The notes: generated by a model not told the origin, from the sequence alone. A DNA stretch of 64,000 nt from Plenodomus lindquistii (GCA_025504975.1 JANUWI010000019.1:186001-250000); one strand, 5' to 3'. Shown: positions 36,206 to 49,324, counted from the stretch's first letter. Program-made: numbers and translations.

Positions 36206-39200
36206 CTAAAAAGTCTCAGACTCGTTGCTGCTGACGTAGCTCAATAGGGACTCTTCGTCATCTATTGATTCGTTAGCTGTTGCTCACACTACAAACCCCG
36301 CACTCCCTTGGTTAAGAAGGATCAGGTGAACATACCATGAATAGGTTTCCGCCTGATGACTGTATCGGAGTGCTGCAGCGGACTCTGTGTCTGCTGTTGC
36401 TGTTGGGGCGCAGGGCTTCTCGAACCCATGGGCCTTGGTCCCGTAATCTTGCGCTGCGGGCTGTTCATCGAGCTAGCGCGGAGATGGCCGTTGCTAGGCC
36501 TAGGGCTGGGAGTTGGTGACATCTATTTCACGCAAGAATTAGCTTACACACGTTCTTCTTTTCTTCGCGAACGAAGCTGGTAGGGAACATGACAGAGGAG
36601 CGATGGAGGAAAAGACGGAAACATCAGAAACTCACACGATGCCCCCGATCCGTCTCCAGCGAATACCTTACCTCGGCAATCGGCGCCAATGGCGTCAGTA
36701 CACCCTGGCTCCCAAACTCATTCGGGCTGCTATACATTTGTCTCGTCTGTCCATAGCCCGCCAGTGTCTGTGGCTGCGGTGGGATCAGCGGTCCATCATC
36801 TACGACCTTTGGTGGGCGCGAAGGCGCTTGCTGCTGCTGCTCAGACGCAGAGTGCTGGCTATACCCTCCATCTGATGAGATGGGTGACAGATTGCCACCG
36901 TGCTGCTGTCCTGGGCCGCCGGAAAGACGGTTGCGTGCGAGCGCTGGCATGCTGCCCCATTGGTCGTAGTCGGGGGAGGTCATGGGCTCATAAATCCGAG
37001 CTTGTTTTTCAAGATGGTTTTGGTGGCGTCCTGTTGTGCCGGGGCGGGGCTGTGGGTGCTGCAGGTTCAGCGAGTTGCGGTGAGCCTGGTATTTGGGGTC
37101 TTCCATCTCGTATTGGAGATGCTCTTCTGGAATGAGCGGGGATGGGGAGCGCGCTGAGCGGATCGACTCTCGCTCTTCTTGTCCGAGAGAGGATTTGGAA
37201 CGGAGTCTGTCGTCGGCGCGGAGGTCATACTCATCGTCGTCGTAGTACTCGCTGTTCTGGGAGCTGGATCTCGAATGCGTGAAGGATGGTCGCTTCTCGC
37301 CCAATCCACTGTTGCGTGGAAGGCTCTCGTTGTTGGTCGAGGAAGTTGTCTTGGACCACCTTGAGATCTTAGGCATTCCAAAGATGGATGATGAGTTGGA
37401 CTTGTGCTTGCGCTTTGGCGTGTTGTCCTGATCGGAAGGTTCCCGATTTCCTCTTGAGGCCTGAGGAGGCGTCTGTTGCATGCCATTCTTCTGCTGGAAG
37501 GCCTCTTGCGTAGGCGTAGTCATGCGCTCAGTGTTCTCATAGCGAGGGTCGCGCTCATCGTACTCCTCGTCATCCTCTTCCTGAACAGTGCTCACTCGGT
37601 TAGTGGGCAGAACATCGTAGCCTGAGTGTAGGTCCTGGATGCGGCGCCCGGTTGACGGATTGGAGAGGAAGCCTGACTGGTTTGGCGACGACGCAGTATT
37701 GGCGCGGCCTTCAGGCTCATAGCCAGGGTCGGCGCTTGCACCGCTTGCCCTCAGATTCTCATAAGATGTCAGGCTGTTGGACCTAGCCTGTTGATCTAAG
37801 GCAAGCTGATGGGACTGCTTCAGTCCGTCCATCTCATCGAGCAGCTGCATCAACATCGACTCAATGTTCTTCATATCGCTGTCCCCCTTCATGCTCAAAC
37901 CCTTCAGAGCACGCTTGAAGACGCTCTTTTTCTTCTCGCCAACATCCACATCGTCTGAAGATGATCGGTTGACGCGAGGAGATGCCATGGGCTGAGGTCG
38001 AGGACCACCGAGTATGCGCTGCTCGGCAAGTCCAACCCTCTTGTCTGTTGTACCCATGATCATGTTGTCTTGGACCTTAATGAACTGCTTCATCTCATCA
38101 AGCTGATTCCGCATCTCCGCCGCACTCCTGACGAGGGTCACTAGAATCTCCGTGTCTCTTGCATTGCGCTGCGCATCTCGTACAGTGAGGTGATCCATGA
38201 GCGCCACAATGTCCTTTGATTGAATGCGATCCATGCCTTTACCAGTAGCCGAGTCATACAGCGGCGACTGCAGACCATGCGAGTTGCCACTAGTCTGTCG
38301 TTTATGTTTAGAGTTCGAGAAGAAGTCTCCAGCACCTTCAAGACCCGGCTCGTCATATTCATCGCCGTAACCATCATCGTCGAAACTCTTGGAGTGAAGA
38401 CGGTTCTGAGGTGTATAGGCTTCACGTTGGTTAGCCGACTGATAGCCCTCGTCTTTCCAACCGGTTGGGCCTGACAACGGAGTCCGATTGCTCTGCGCGT
38501 AACCAGACTGGTCGTATTGTTGCTCACCTAGGGGAGGGCTATCATAGTCTTCGTCCACAGTGGCCTGTCGACGTCGGTGATTATCATCGTTGAATGAACC
38601 AGGGCTCTGGTCGCGCAAGTGATAGGCAGCCGCAGCAGCAATGGCAGCGGCCCCGGTCCCGGCTCCAACAGTGGCACCCTTGTTGAACGAAGTAGGTGTC
38701 CGATCCCGCTCCTCAAGGCGCAGAAACTCATCCTCTCGGTCTTGGTAACCGTCCACGCCGCCGAGTGGTCCTTGAATGATTGATGGGTTGGTGTCGACTT
38801 CGGATTCGTTGTCAGAAATGCCATATCCAATTTCGGGCATGGCCTCATGTTGTCCAGTTGGAAAGGCGCTGTGATGCATCTGAGGTGTCTCGTCGATGGA
38901 CTGCGCAATAGACTGTCGAGGCGAGTTGTTGCCGCTACCTTGCTTCATCAACGCTTCGGCTCGGTCGCGGATGGTAGCCCATTGTTGACCTTGAGGTACC
39001 TCATGAGTTTGTACGTATTCACCAAGTGGGCTTGGGCTGACTTGTGACAACCTGCTCTTCTTGATGGGACTTGACATGTTGGAGGATCGAACGCTGATGC
39101 TGGAAGGATCGTGGAGAGATGCGACTGCAGATTCTACCGCAAGTGGCGTGTGGACGTATTCGGGGTTGGAGCCAACCTTTTGGAGATCTTGTAGATCTGG

Positions 39201-41666
39201 GGCAACCACCTTCTTGTCTTGGTCCACGTATTCTACTCCCACACTGTCGTCGGTGTATTGCGTCATGCGGTTGTAGTTGACAGGCGAGAGATCTGAACTG
39301 TCTTCTAGCTCGCGCCTGTACATCTCATTTTTCTCGTGGTTGCGCTCAAAGAACTCATCGGCGGCTCCAGGTGTGCCAGGCTCTCCGAGTATTGATCGCT
39401 TGCTCTCCAAAGTAACGCCTTGTGGTCGTTTACGTGTTCGTGCAGCCTTGGTGCTTGCTGTGGATTCCATGGACGCAATCGAGAGCTTGGATTGTCGTCC
39501 TTCAAAGTGCTCACCAAGAGATGATACAGAGACGCCACTCTGGAAGGATCTCCGACGTCGAGGAGAGCCAGTAGTATCTTCGCGATAGCTAGCCTCGCTC
39601 TGGATTGGGCTAACACCACGAGGTGGAGTCTCGCTTTCAATCTCATACTGTGATGCATGTGGCTCGGAGCGCTCAATCGCACGCACCTTGGCAGCCGCAG
39701 CCGCTTCCAAGCTGGCCTGTGTGGATTCCCGGGTCCGCGAGGTATAGCTGCGATCACTCTTGGGAGTTGGTAGGCGCACCTCGCTTGTGGAACGATTGCT
39801 GTGGGCCGTTTTGAAGGTCTGCTGAAGCGCATTCGGCGTGCGAGTAGGTGTGCGCGGGCCGGGTGAAACGTAGCCCCGAGCGACCTCCAATAGTGGTGTC
39901 TCAATGAATGTGCTGCTTCTTGAGGAACGCGAGTCTCGTGACTCTGGCCTCTCCTTGGTCTCGGTATCGGCAGACAGGATCGAGTCGCGAGTAAGCTCAG
40001 ATCCATGGAGTTCACTGGCATTGAATGGAAGCGGAGGCACTCCCGCTTTCAAGAAGGCAATGTCCTCATTTTCCGTTACACTTTCAGAGCGGCTTCTGCT
40101 GTCGCGTGAAGAGCGATGCTTTCTGTGCTTGCGCTCCTCTTCCTTCTCTTCACGTGAAGTGTGATGCTTGAGAGCAGCCGCTGTTAAGCCAGCCCCAGCA
40201 AGACCAGCCAATTCTGCATCTCGTGCAGAGGTGCTCGATTTATCCTTGCTGCTCTTTTTGCGATGGGTCGACTTCTCTTCGCGTGTCGTCGACTCTGCAT
40301 AGCTGCGATCAGATGTCGATCCACGGCTAGATCTACGCTCGCCCTTGCGACTCGAGCCACCCGAAAGAACTGTTCCCGGATCATCGGCACTGCGATTGAG
40401 TACCACTTTTGGCTTCGAGCCGTGTGAAAGCTTAGGAGCGCTAGACGATTTGGACACGCGTCGCCGGGATGCATCGCGTGAGCTAGGCGAGTCCACAGTC
40501 TCGTAAGTGGCGCTACTTTTGCGCATGTCGTCAAATTTGTCACGGTTCCTTGAGGTGCGATTCTCTTCTTTCAGTGCGTTGAGCTCCGGTAGAATGAGAC
40601 GCTTGATTGCGTCTTCAACCGTCGCTACAAGCTTCGGGTTGACGACCGATGATGTGCCAGACACGCCTGAGCGAGCAGAGTGTGGCACGCCAGATCGGCG
40701 GTCTGCATTCGACGACAGCATGCTGGATTCAGTGCCGCTGATTGCGCTTACGTCCTCGACATCCTTGCTGCGTCGGTGCGATTTGCGAGACGAAGCCAAC
40801 TCCTCTTTGCTGTGTTTGGTCGTGCTCTTGGATCGTGACCGGCTTTCCTTTGATCGTTGGATGCCAACTTCTGCAGCCGCCTGTTGCGCTGCCAACTTCT
40901 CCATGACGCGCTGAGTGATGCGGTCTTTGCTCAAGCTTCTACTTCTTTGGTGCTTTGGTGCTTTGAGTGTGTCGGAGGGGACCTCGGAGACCATGGACTC
41001 GGTCACAGCGTCCCTCTCTAGACTCCTGCTTCTTCGCCTACCAGGAGGCAAAATCTCCACCTTTTCGCCCAAAAGGCTGTCTGGCGGCATGGAAGAGACG
41101 TCTGACGGCATTGGGTCAAACTGGCCGGCGTCGCTGTCAATGTCGCTACTGTTCTGCAAGACCTCAATTTCCACTGGCGGAAGGGACGAAAAGTTAGAAA
41201 TGTCCGAATACTCTGTGGTGGTCCGGGTATCGATTACCTCGTCGCGTGGCTTGCTGCCGAGTGAAATGCGCCGTATGTAAGCGGGCCTGCGAGTCTTGTT
41301 GCTCGTCTGTGTAATGTGCACGTGGTCGCTGCCGGCCTTGTTGGCCTTGTTGCGTGACGAAGGGGTGACCCTGACGCGGACGCTGGGGCGTGAGCGGACT
41401 TTGCCCTCGTGCTTGCCGGCCTCGAAGTACTCGATGAGCAGCGAAGTCTGCGAGGGGTACTTTTTCTTGACAAGGGCGCCGCTCTGGGGCTTGGTGGTGT
41501 TGATGGTAATGGGTGTTCCGTCCTCGGGAACTGAATAAGATGTTTTGTCGGTGCGCGCCGAGACGTTGGTGTCGACGTCGTCTCTCAGAATGGTTTCGTC
41601 TGCGGAATCGAGCGTGGAAGGCTCGGTGGGTGCTGGGAGGGGAGGTCGTGTGCTGTCAGGACCCAT
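36206..41666 (-). CDS. Large disordered Ser/Arg-rich protein, 1,745 aa
   Basis: Three exons on the minus strand: 41666-36672, 36522-36336 and 36261-36206. Joins keep phase; donors are GTAAGG and GTATGT, and branch-like GCTAAT and GCTAACG sites precede the acceptors. The protein is mostly low complexity: Ser, Arg, Glu and Asp with RRRSRSLERD and RSRSLSKDR, phosphorylatable RS/SP sites and a short poly-Gln (QQQQQ) in exon 2. More ordered patches are QTSLLIEYFEAGKHEGK (about residue 74), VEDAIKRLILPELNALKEE (about 350) and a likely coiled coil around ALMDHLTVRDAQRNARDTEI to LAEQRIL (about 1165-1225). The C-terminus is DDEESLLSYVSSNESETF. No enzyme domain is seen. It may be a cytoskeletal or septal scaffold, but I do not recognise it. 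Confidence 0.82.
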
Positions 41667-43496
41667 GGTAGAATCCTGAAGATTCCTAGAAGAGCGAGGG
41701 GCGGCCGACCGGAGACATGGGCGCTGCTGTTCCTCGTGGAAGATTTACGTGCGGGCGGCGGTGCAGGGACATGAGGGGGGAATGAATGGATGGGGGAGAG
41801 GGTGCAGCAGTGGTTGCGTGGCTGTTTCGCGTTTGCGCGACCGGCAAGCGGTGGTGGTGCGACGTGGGGAGGTTGTTGTGGGCGCCGAGTAGAGTGGCCG
41901 TTAGGGCATGGCCGAGGGCAGCGGCGTGCGACTGTCCGCGACAATGGGCGAGTTGGGAGTTGGGCGCCAGGCGGTCTAGCGAGAGCTGCGGCGAGAGAGG
42001 GCAGTGTTAGCAGCAGGCCAGGCCAGCCAGAGAGGCTACACAGCGACGCGCGGGGGCTCGCGGTGCAGTGGGCAGGACTCACAATCGCCAGTCACGGGCG
42101 CAGACGGCGAGCGTCGTGCGGGTCACAATGGCTCGTCGAGCTCCAGCAGAGGTTGTGGTGGAGAAGAACTGCGGCCGTCACACTGCTGTAGGGTAGTGGA
42201 GAGAGCAGCCGGGTCAAGGCCACCGAACAACACCATCCCTGCCACCCAGGCGCTAACTCCCGCACGCCTGTGGCACTGCGCTCTGGAGACTAGATACTCT
42301 AGCCTGTTGGGCCCGTAGCGACTGGCCACGATGCTGCGAGAACGCGTCGCATCGATCGAGGACGGGCAACCCTGGCACGGCGGAGAGAATAGAGAGCCTC
42401 GCCATATAGCCATGGGCGGCGCAGACTGTCACTGCACACCAACATCAGAATCGCCTGCCGTCTCTTGAGCCTCGACGGCATAACATCACCACTCGGCTGC
42501 AGAGCCAGGTGTCGATAGTGCCAGCCAGCCCAGCCACCTTGCACGGCGTGGCCCCCATTCCTCGTCGACGCCCATGCTACCCACTGGTAGGCCAGACGGC
42601 GGCACACCCGCGTCCACTGTGCAGCCAGTTTGCAGCGGCTTGCAACGCATACCCGCCGCTGTGCCAGCATCTGAAGCAGGTATTTCCCCTTTCACGCCTT
42701 GGTGGCTGGGAACAGAGGAGGCTGGCTGTCCCCAAAAGAAATCGACTTGTCGCTTGTCCACGCCCAGGGCCACATCCACTGATGCGCTGCATGTGCCTCC
42801 CCCGCCTGCACGCCCCGTGGCTCTATCCACAAGCTCCTGCGTTTCACCTACTCTACACCCACCCATCACACCTTGCAAGCTAACAAGAAAACACCCTGAC
42901 ATTTATCTTCTTCACCGCTGCTTTCGCCCTTTGGACCATTTCTCTCAACCTTTCCTGCTAAAACCTTAGCCTCCGTCTCGTTACCAGGGGGATTCACTGT
43001 TGCCGAGCGGCCGGCTCATTCGGGCACAGCCGTCACTTTCTCGTCTTGCAATGTCATTGGCCCGCCGCCTTGCAGAGACTTGACAGCGCATCATCCACCT
43101 AACCCTACCGCCATGGCAAACTGCCAGTTTGTAGGGCTGGGAGCGCCTGCGTATGCATCGAATTAACGCTGTAGAGTGATGTATGTCGACTTTGAAGGAT
43201 TCACGAGCGATGAACTGGCAGATGCAGCGTCATGGAAAGGTGCACTTGGGCAACCTGATTGGACAGACGGCATCGTGTCAAGGCTTGACCGTCTTCACCG
43301 GTACTGGAGCCTGCTGACTTTTATTTGCAGCTTTCTCACACAGTATGGAACCGCCGAATCAGTTTGCGCAAAACAGTGTCCATTTCATGAACGACATAGC
43401 CAAAACCTAGCTGGCCATGACTGTACAACTACACATATCCCTCAAATCCGCTTTTGGAACGCCGTGTACACCTGCAATGCCACACTCAACTTCCAT
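41667..43496. other. 1.8-kb intergenic region
   Basis: Upstream of the large disordered protein and downstream of HAS1. Several overlapping open frames of 90-165 codons on both strands (41585-42902) are GC-rich antiparallel shadows without domains. Probably a long promoter and 5' leader. Confidence 0.45.
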
Positions 43497-45433
43497 CTAG
43501 AAACGCTTCGTTGGCTTTATCGGTCGCCTGCCCTGTTGTGGTTGACTTCCATATGCTCGTCGTCCCTCTGGCTTCTTGTCTCGCCCCAGGCTGGCCCCCA
43601 AGCTGATGTCAATTCGAGGTGGTGTCGAGAACCCGAAGCTCTTTGCCACCTTGACTAGATCGAGCTTGTGCACGTCAAAGACTGATCGTAGACTGTGCGA
43701 AGCGTACGCTTGGAGATATGACCGGTAGCCGTCCTTGGCAGATTTATTGAGGTAGTAGTTCTTCGAAATGAGCGCTTCAAGTTGAGATTGAATGTCTGTA
43801 AAATGTCAGTCGGTTGTTCAAGTAAAACAGTGCTGAGGAACTCACTCAAGATCTTGTTGGCTGGGAGCTCAAACTCCACAAGAGGAACACGCGCCTCCTT
43901 GAGCAGCTTCAAGAAGCCAATCTCGGATGGCAACAAGAACATCAGACTCCTGCCCTTGCCATCTGAACCTCTTGCTGTCCGACCCACTCGGTGAATGTAG
44001 TCGCGTGGGTCATCGGGAGGATCAAACTGAATGACCCAATCGACCTCTGGAATATCCAACCCACGCGCCGCAACATCCGTACAGATGAGTGTACCAGAAG
44101 TTGCGTTGCAAAACTCGAAAAAGCGGTTCGTGCGCACTTGTTGTTTGAGCTTGCCATGCAGCTCCAACACAGGCAAGTCGATGTAGTTGAGCAACTCGGC
44201 GTAGAACTTGACAGAGTTACAACTCGAGAAGAAGACAATGACCTTCTTCTTCTGGTGCTTCTTGAGGAAGCTGAATAACAGCCTGAATCGCGTGTCTGAG
44301 TCGCAGATGACGTAGCCTTGCTCGAGTCCTTCTACTGTAGAGTGTTCCTTGCGGTAGTCCACGTTGATGTACAGCGGTCCTGGCTTCAAGGATATGCGCG
44401 CAAGGTCCTCAACCTTCGTCGTTTGTGTCGCAGAGAAAAGCATCGTCTGCCTGTCGGTTGGCAGGATCTTGATGACACTGCGCATTTCATCTTCAAACCC
44501 AACTTCTAGAATACGGTCTGCCTCGTCGATGATCAGGCTTTTGAGGTTCTTGAAGACAAAGCCCTGGGTGTTGTGCAAGTGATCAAGCAGACGCCCGGGT
44601 GTCGCAATGAGCAAGTTGACACCCTTGACAAGCTTCTCCGCCTCTGCTCTTCGGTTTGCGCCACCAATAACGATACCAAAGGTCTGCGAGTGCTTCTCCA
44701 TAAGCTCACGAGCTACACCAAATATTTGTAGAGCGAGTTCTCGAGTGGGGGATACGACGATGACACCGGTGCCATTCCGTGGCTTGAATCGCATGGCCGA
44801 AAGCATTTCGATAGCAGGGAGGAGGAAGGCAAGCGTCTTGCCACTGCCAGTTTTTGCTGCACCAAGCACATCTTTTCCGCTGCGAGCTGTCAGTAGGCGC
44901 ATATATAAGACAGCATCTAATTCCTACCTCAGTAGCGGAGGAATGGTCTTCTGCTGAATCTCGGTCATTGTTTCGAAGCCCATGGCCTTGATAGCCTCCA
45001 TGGTGCGGTCCGACAAGTTCAGTTCAGAGAACTTTGTAGGGTTCTCCATGCTAGGCATCGAGGTCCCAGAGAGCAAGTCCGACTGACCCAGCGCTTCGCC
45101 ATTTGCGCCGGTGATTCGCCTGTCATCTACCTCCTCATCTGCCTCTTCGTCGGCGTTCTTTTTTGCGCTCTTGGCCTTTGCAGCAATTTCCTTCAGCTCT
45201 GCGTTGACCTGCGCTTCGTCTTGCTCAGCGTTACTGTCGGCACCATCTTCAGGCGCTTCTATCTCGATATCCTCGACCTCAGGCTCTGGTGTGTGCTCCT
45301 TCTTAGACTTCTTGCGCGGCTTCTCGGCTTTCGCAGCGCCATTGCTCTGCGCAACGGGTTCTGCGACCTCTTCGCCCTTTTTGCTCTTGTGCTTGCGCTT
45401 GCGCTTCTTGCTGTCAATCTCGGCGGTCGTCAT
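43497..45433 (-). CDS. HAS1: DEAD-box ATP-dependent RNA helicase Has1
   Basis: Three exons on the minus strand: 45433-44928, 44879-43846 and 43795-43497, 612 residues. Introns are 48 and 50 nt. Has1 is a nucleolar helicase needed for 40S and 60S ribosome assembly. The Lys-rich acidic N-terminus (KKRKRKHKSKK) precedes the Q-motif FSELNLSDRTMEAIKAMGF. Walker A is AAKTGSGKT, then PTRELALQ, TPGRLLDH, DEAD at residues 287-290, SAT at 318-320, and C-terminal TDVAARGLD and HRVGRTARG. The last exon reads IQSQLEALISKNYYLNKSAK, YRSYLQAYASHSLRSVFDV, KVAKSFGF and PPRIDISLG, the C-terminal signature of the Has1/DDX18 group. The chosen ATG starts MTTAEIDSKKRK; an in-frame ATG seven codons upstream is possible. 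Confidence 0.96.
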
Positions 45434-45934
45434 TTTGAAATTTGTGGGAAGCATGGGTAGTGTTGGAAGCGTGTCGCGGTTTCTCCAACTTTTTTGTTGC
45501 CAAGAGAAAAGTTCAGGAAGTCTTGGATGCGCCGACAACGACCTAGCCCTGAACAGATTTAGCGTGCGCAGCCTCGAAGCTACTGCATGCAGGCCACCAC
45601 CAACCTCTGTTTGCGCGATACCGTTGCTCGTCTTGACGAGGATGAGGTGGAAAGAGCTCAAAATTGCAGATTGGCGCCACTTTATCTGCTTGACCCAGGA
45701 TTTGGGCTCAATTCATAAGTACCTGCAGTAGCTCGAGGTCGTTCCTATTGTGTCCCCATGCCACGTCTACAGCATGACGAGTGAGCCTATACAGCAGCAA
45801 GGAGACAATAAAGGCACTGAGGTTCAACATAATGTTATCTTTACTACTTATATAGAATACCCGTATAATCTAATTACTTTTGCTAGGCGTTAGTGTGGCG
45901 TGTTAGCTACGTTGAAACGCGCCTGTGACTCTGG

Positions 45935-46163
45935 TTACTTGATCAGTACGAGCTTTTTCGTAGTGAGCTGGGTACCGTTCATCAGGGCTTCGACGAAATT
46001 GACCACAACCTCATTCTTGCTGGCGACACACTGATCCCAAAATTTGCATACCAGGTCATGTCATAGATTTTGGACTCCTTTTGGAACGACTTCATGATCG
46101 TCAAGCAATGGTACCATGCAGCAAGATTACCAATCCAAGCGGGGCCATCACAACCGCTAAGTC
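45935..46163 (-). pseudogene. Short coding-like remnant with a frameshift
   Basis: On the minus strand one frame reads GNLAAWYHCLTIMKSFQKES then KIYDM, and a neighbouring frame continues with DLVCKFWDQCVASKNEVVVN and FVEALMNGTQLTTKKLVLIK before TAA at 45937-45935. The two pieces look like one short helical protein joined by a one-base shift near 46055. No start codon or upstream exon is visible. I do not recognise the family. It may be a decayed 3' end of a gene. Confidence 0.35.
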
Positions 46164-46341
46164 GTCATGTAGGAACACCGAACCGCAAATCAGGCCTCAT
46201 ATTTGCTATGAATCGAGTATAAAGTACTGTCAAGTTCATGGCTTACCTCCATTGTTTTCAACCATCTCCTGCTTTTTCTGCTCGATTCCTTCTTACAAAT
46301 TCCCCGTTGAACATACTCCACGCCTCGAGACACCTTATACA

Positions 46342-47445
46342 ATGGCTCCCAAAATATTCCTGTACGCTCCATCTTCAACCCCCTCGCCCTCATCAACTCT
46401 TTGACAACCCCTCAGCACAGGAGGGACAGGCTATATCGGCGGTTCAATCCTCCACACCCTCACCACCACCCACCCCACCTCCTCCATCACCGCACTTCTC
46501 CGCAATACACCCCCAACATTCACCTCCACCTACCCAAACATCACCATCATACAAGGTGACTACGAAAGCACCGATCTCCTCACCTCCACCGCCGCAGCCT
46601 CAGACATCGTAATCCACAACGGCGACTCGGATCATCTCCCCTCCCTCCGCGCCCTCATCACCGGCCTCCTATCCCGCGAGAAACCAGGCTATCTCCTGCA
46701 TCTCTCCGGCACAGGCATAGTCTCAGACTACGCCACTTCATCTACCCTCGGCACACTATCTCCAAAAATCTGGTCCGACACTCGCGCCGCCGATATCGAG
46801 GAAATTCGTAATCTGCCGGATACAGCACTGCATCGTCATACTGAAGCGCTGTTACATGATACGATTCGCAACCATGCTGATAAAATTAACATTGCCATTG
46901 TCTGCCCGCCAGATATCTACGGTCCTGGTCTCGGGCCGGGGAAAAAACACAGCGCGTTGATACCTATTTTCGTTTCTGAAGCAGTTAAATTCGGGTCGGT
47001 GTTTTATCACAGCGATGGAACGAATGCGAGGTCTTGGGTTCACATTCATGATTTGATGAGGCTTTATGCTTCTTTGGTTGGTGCTGCTATTGCCACTTCG
47101 TCGTCTTCTTCATCTCCGTCAGAGTCGGCAAAGTATTTCAATGAGAATGGGTACTACTTTGCCTCAACACAAGAACACGATCAGATATCCCTTTCACGGG
47201 CTTTGGGGAAAATATTGCATGCGGAGGGAAAGATTGTAGATGCGGAGCCAAAGCAAGTCAGCCTCGACACGTTGGATGGTATTGCGGATATTCAGTGGTT
47301 TCCAAAGTTGGCGCGGTATATGTTTGCGAGTAATTCACGAACGAGGGCGGATCGGGCGGGGGAACTGTTTGGGTATAAAGGTGAGGCTGAGGGGCTGATG
47401 GAGGCGCTGGAAAAAGATGTGCTCGATGCGCTGGAGAGGCTGTGA
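46342..47445 (+). CDS. Atypical SDR / NAD(P)-dependent epimerase-like protein
   Basis: Two exons, 46342-46361 and 46416-47445, 349 residues. The 54-nt intron splits the Rossmann entry, and only the spliced form restores MAPKIFLTGGTGYIGGSILH with the TGGTGYIG dinucleotide-binding loop at residues 8-15. VIHNGDSDH, YLLHLSGTG and VCPPDIYGPG follow in the positions expected for extended/atypical short-chain dehydrogenases. The classical Tyr-x3-Lys pair is not obvious, so the reaction may be different or lost. The C-terminal part has RSWVHIHDLMRLYASLVGAA, the substrate-domain segment of NAD-dependent epimerase/dehydratases. The substrate is unknown. No signal peptide, so probably cytosolic. Confidence 0.88.
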
Positions 47446-47649
47446 AAATGACTTGTTTAGTGGCTGAGGTGGTCACGTCGTCTTTATCAATCGTCGACAC
47501 GAGAACCTGATTTTATGTAAACAGGAAAAGGAGGCATGCGTTTCCAAATGACAGAGAAAGGACTTCAATCATGCCAGTCCACTTCTCAACACACACTGTA
47601 GCTAAGGGCAGTTCCACATCGTATCCAAAATCAAATCACTCAACCACCC

Positions 47650-49324
47650 CTATCTTAATCTGCCATCGAGACCCTGAAGATCACGCTCAAGATCATTTCC
47701 TTGCCAGCTACCCTGGTTGAAAGCTTCCTGTGGTCTCGGGTCCTCATAGCCCGCACGGTCGTAGTTGTTAGGAATGGGAACGGACGGTGCTTGGCCTTGG
47801 GCTCCAGCGCCAGCGCCGGGCTGTACACGAACCATTTGGCGGAAGCGATTGACTTCTTGCAGTATCATCTTCTTCATATCGTTAATCTCCTCCACCACTT
47901 CGAACTGGAAGTCGAATGTCGTGGGGCACGATGGCTCGTCTGAGGCGTCATGCCAGATGTGTAGATACCTGTGCTCTAGTGCTTCCTCGACAGAAATACG
48001 ACTTGATGGGTCAAATGCAAGCATGCGGTCGAGGAGGTCGAGAGCGTCGGGGTTGGCGTTGCGGAAGAGAGACTGGAATGAGATCTTGGCCATATATGGG
48101 AGATTGCGGACGTAGTCTTGCGCTCGGGGCGAGCCGATTCGGGAGAGGGTCTCTTCGTTGGGTGTTCCAAGGTAGTGGAGAATCTGGTTCAGCTGATCCA
48201 CGTAATCGCGGCCCTTGAAGAAGGGCTTGCCACCAAGCAATTCTGCAAGAATACAACCGACGGACCATACGTCGACTACAAGAGTTAGCTATAAGCATCA
48301 AGATGCGTATCGAGCAGTTTCTTTCTGCGGAGGCGTGTGACGTGCTAGATCGGGTACACTATCCTCAACGGAGCACATTCTGTTCGATCACACTAAGTGT
48401 AGGGAGGCACTCACTGGCTTTTGTGTAGCTCTGGAAGCTCAACATGATCTCGGGCGCTCTGTACCAACGGGTAGCGACGTACTCGGTCATGTACCCTGCG
48501 TTCTCCTCTGGGTCCATGGAGAAGCCCCTAGCCAGACCGAAATCACAAATCTTGAGCTCGCAGTCGGCATTGACGAGCAGGTTGCCAGGCTTGAGATCAC
48601 GATGTAGGACGTTGGCGGAGTGGATGTACTTGAGACCGCACAGAATCTGGTAGATGAATGACTGGAAGTGGGCGTCGGTCAAAGGCTGGCCGGACCGTAT
48701 GATGGCTGCGAGATCACACTCCATAAGCTCTGTGTTACTGTTAGCAAGATTGCATTGCTTCCACAGGCGTGGTCCATACCCTCGTAGAGGTAGCACTCGT
48801 TGAAGTTGTCTGGGCGCGGAATATCCATGTCGTAGAGACATGTGATCTGGTGTCGTTGTTCAGTATCTTGTGCAAGAAGGGGTGATCTGCATTAGGCGCG
48901 AGGGTAGGAGTCGTTCTTACGTTGCGATGTCCTATCAAATGTTAGTATCTTACATGTCAGATCAGAACTTGCCAACTTGCCTCTGAAATGCTGGAGAAGC
49001 TTGATCTCACGCAGAGCACGCTTGGCGAGGATCTTCTTGCTGAAGACATTGGTGACCTTCTTGATGGCGACGCCTTCGCCAGTCTGGTTGTTGGTAGCGG
49101 CGCTGCAGGGCTCATTGTCAGTGTATGGCGTGCATGGCATCAGGCTAAAGAGACGTACCAGACAATACCATAGGCGCCTTGCCCGAGCTCCTTGGTCACA
49201 TTGTAGCGCTCGTCGACGATGAACTCCTGGTTGAACACCTAGGCGCAGTCAACAGCTGTCCCGACGCCGTGTCTGAGGCGGCTCGTATTACCTTGAACAC
49301 CTTGCGGTTGGCGAGGTCGCCCAT
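47650..49324 (-). CDS. SLT2: Cell-wall-integrity MAP kinase Slt2/Mps1/MpkA
   Basis: Seven exons on the minus strand: 49324-49292, 49238-49159, 49102-48981, 48931-48921, 48846-48780, 48729-48415 and 48275-47650, 417 residues. Slt2 is the terminal kinase of the Pkc1-Bck1-Mkk cascade that controls cell-wall stress responses. ATP loop GQGAYGIVCAA, VAIKK lysine, HRD at 147-149, DFG at 167-169 and the TEY activation motif at 186-188 (NAGYMTEYVATRWYRAPE) are present. SYTKAIDVWSVGCILAELLG and DYVDQLNQILHYLGTP separate it from the Hog1 (TGY) and Fus3 groups. The tail is Gln/Gly-rich. Exon 4 is only 11 nt (GACATCGCAAC). The intron before it begins GCAAGT, a GC-AG intron with a perfect TACTAACA branch site. 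Confidence 0.97.

Noticed and set aside
43176..43658. 160-codon plus-strand frame
   Set aside because: Overlaps the last exon of HAS1, whose splice and C-terminal signature are convincing.
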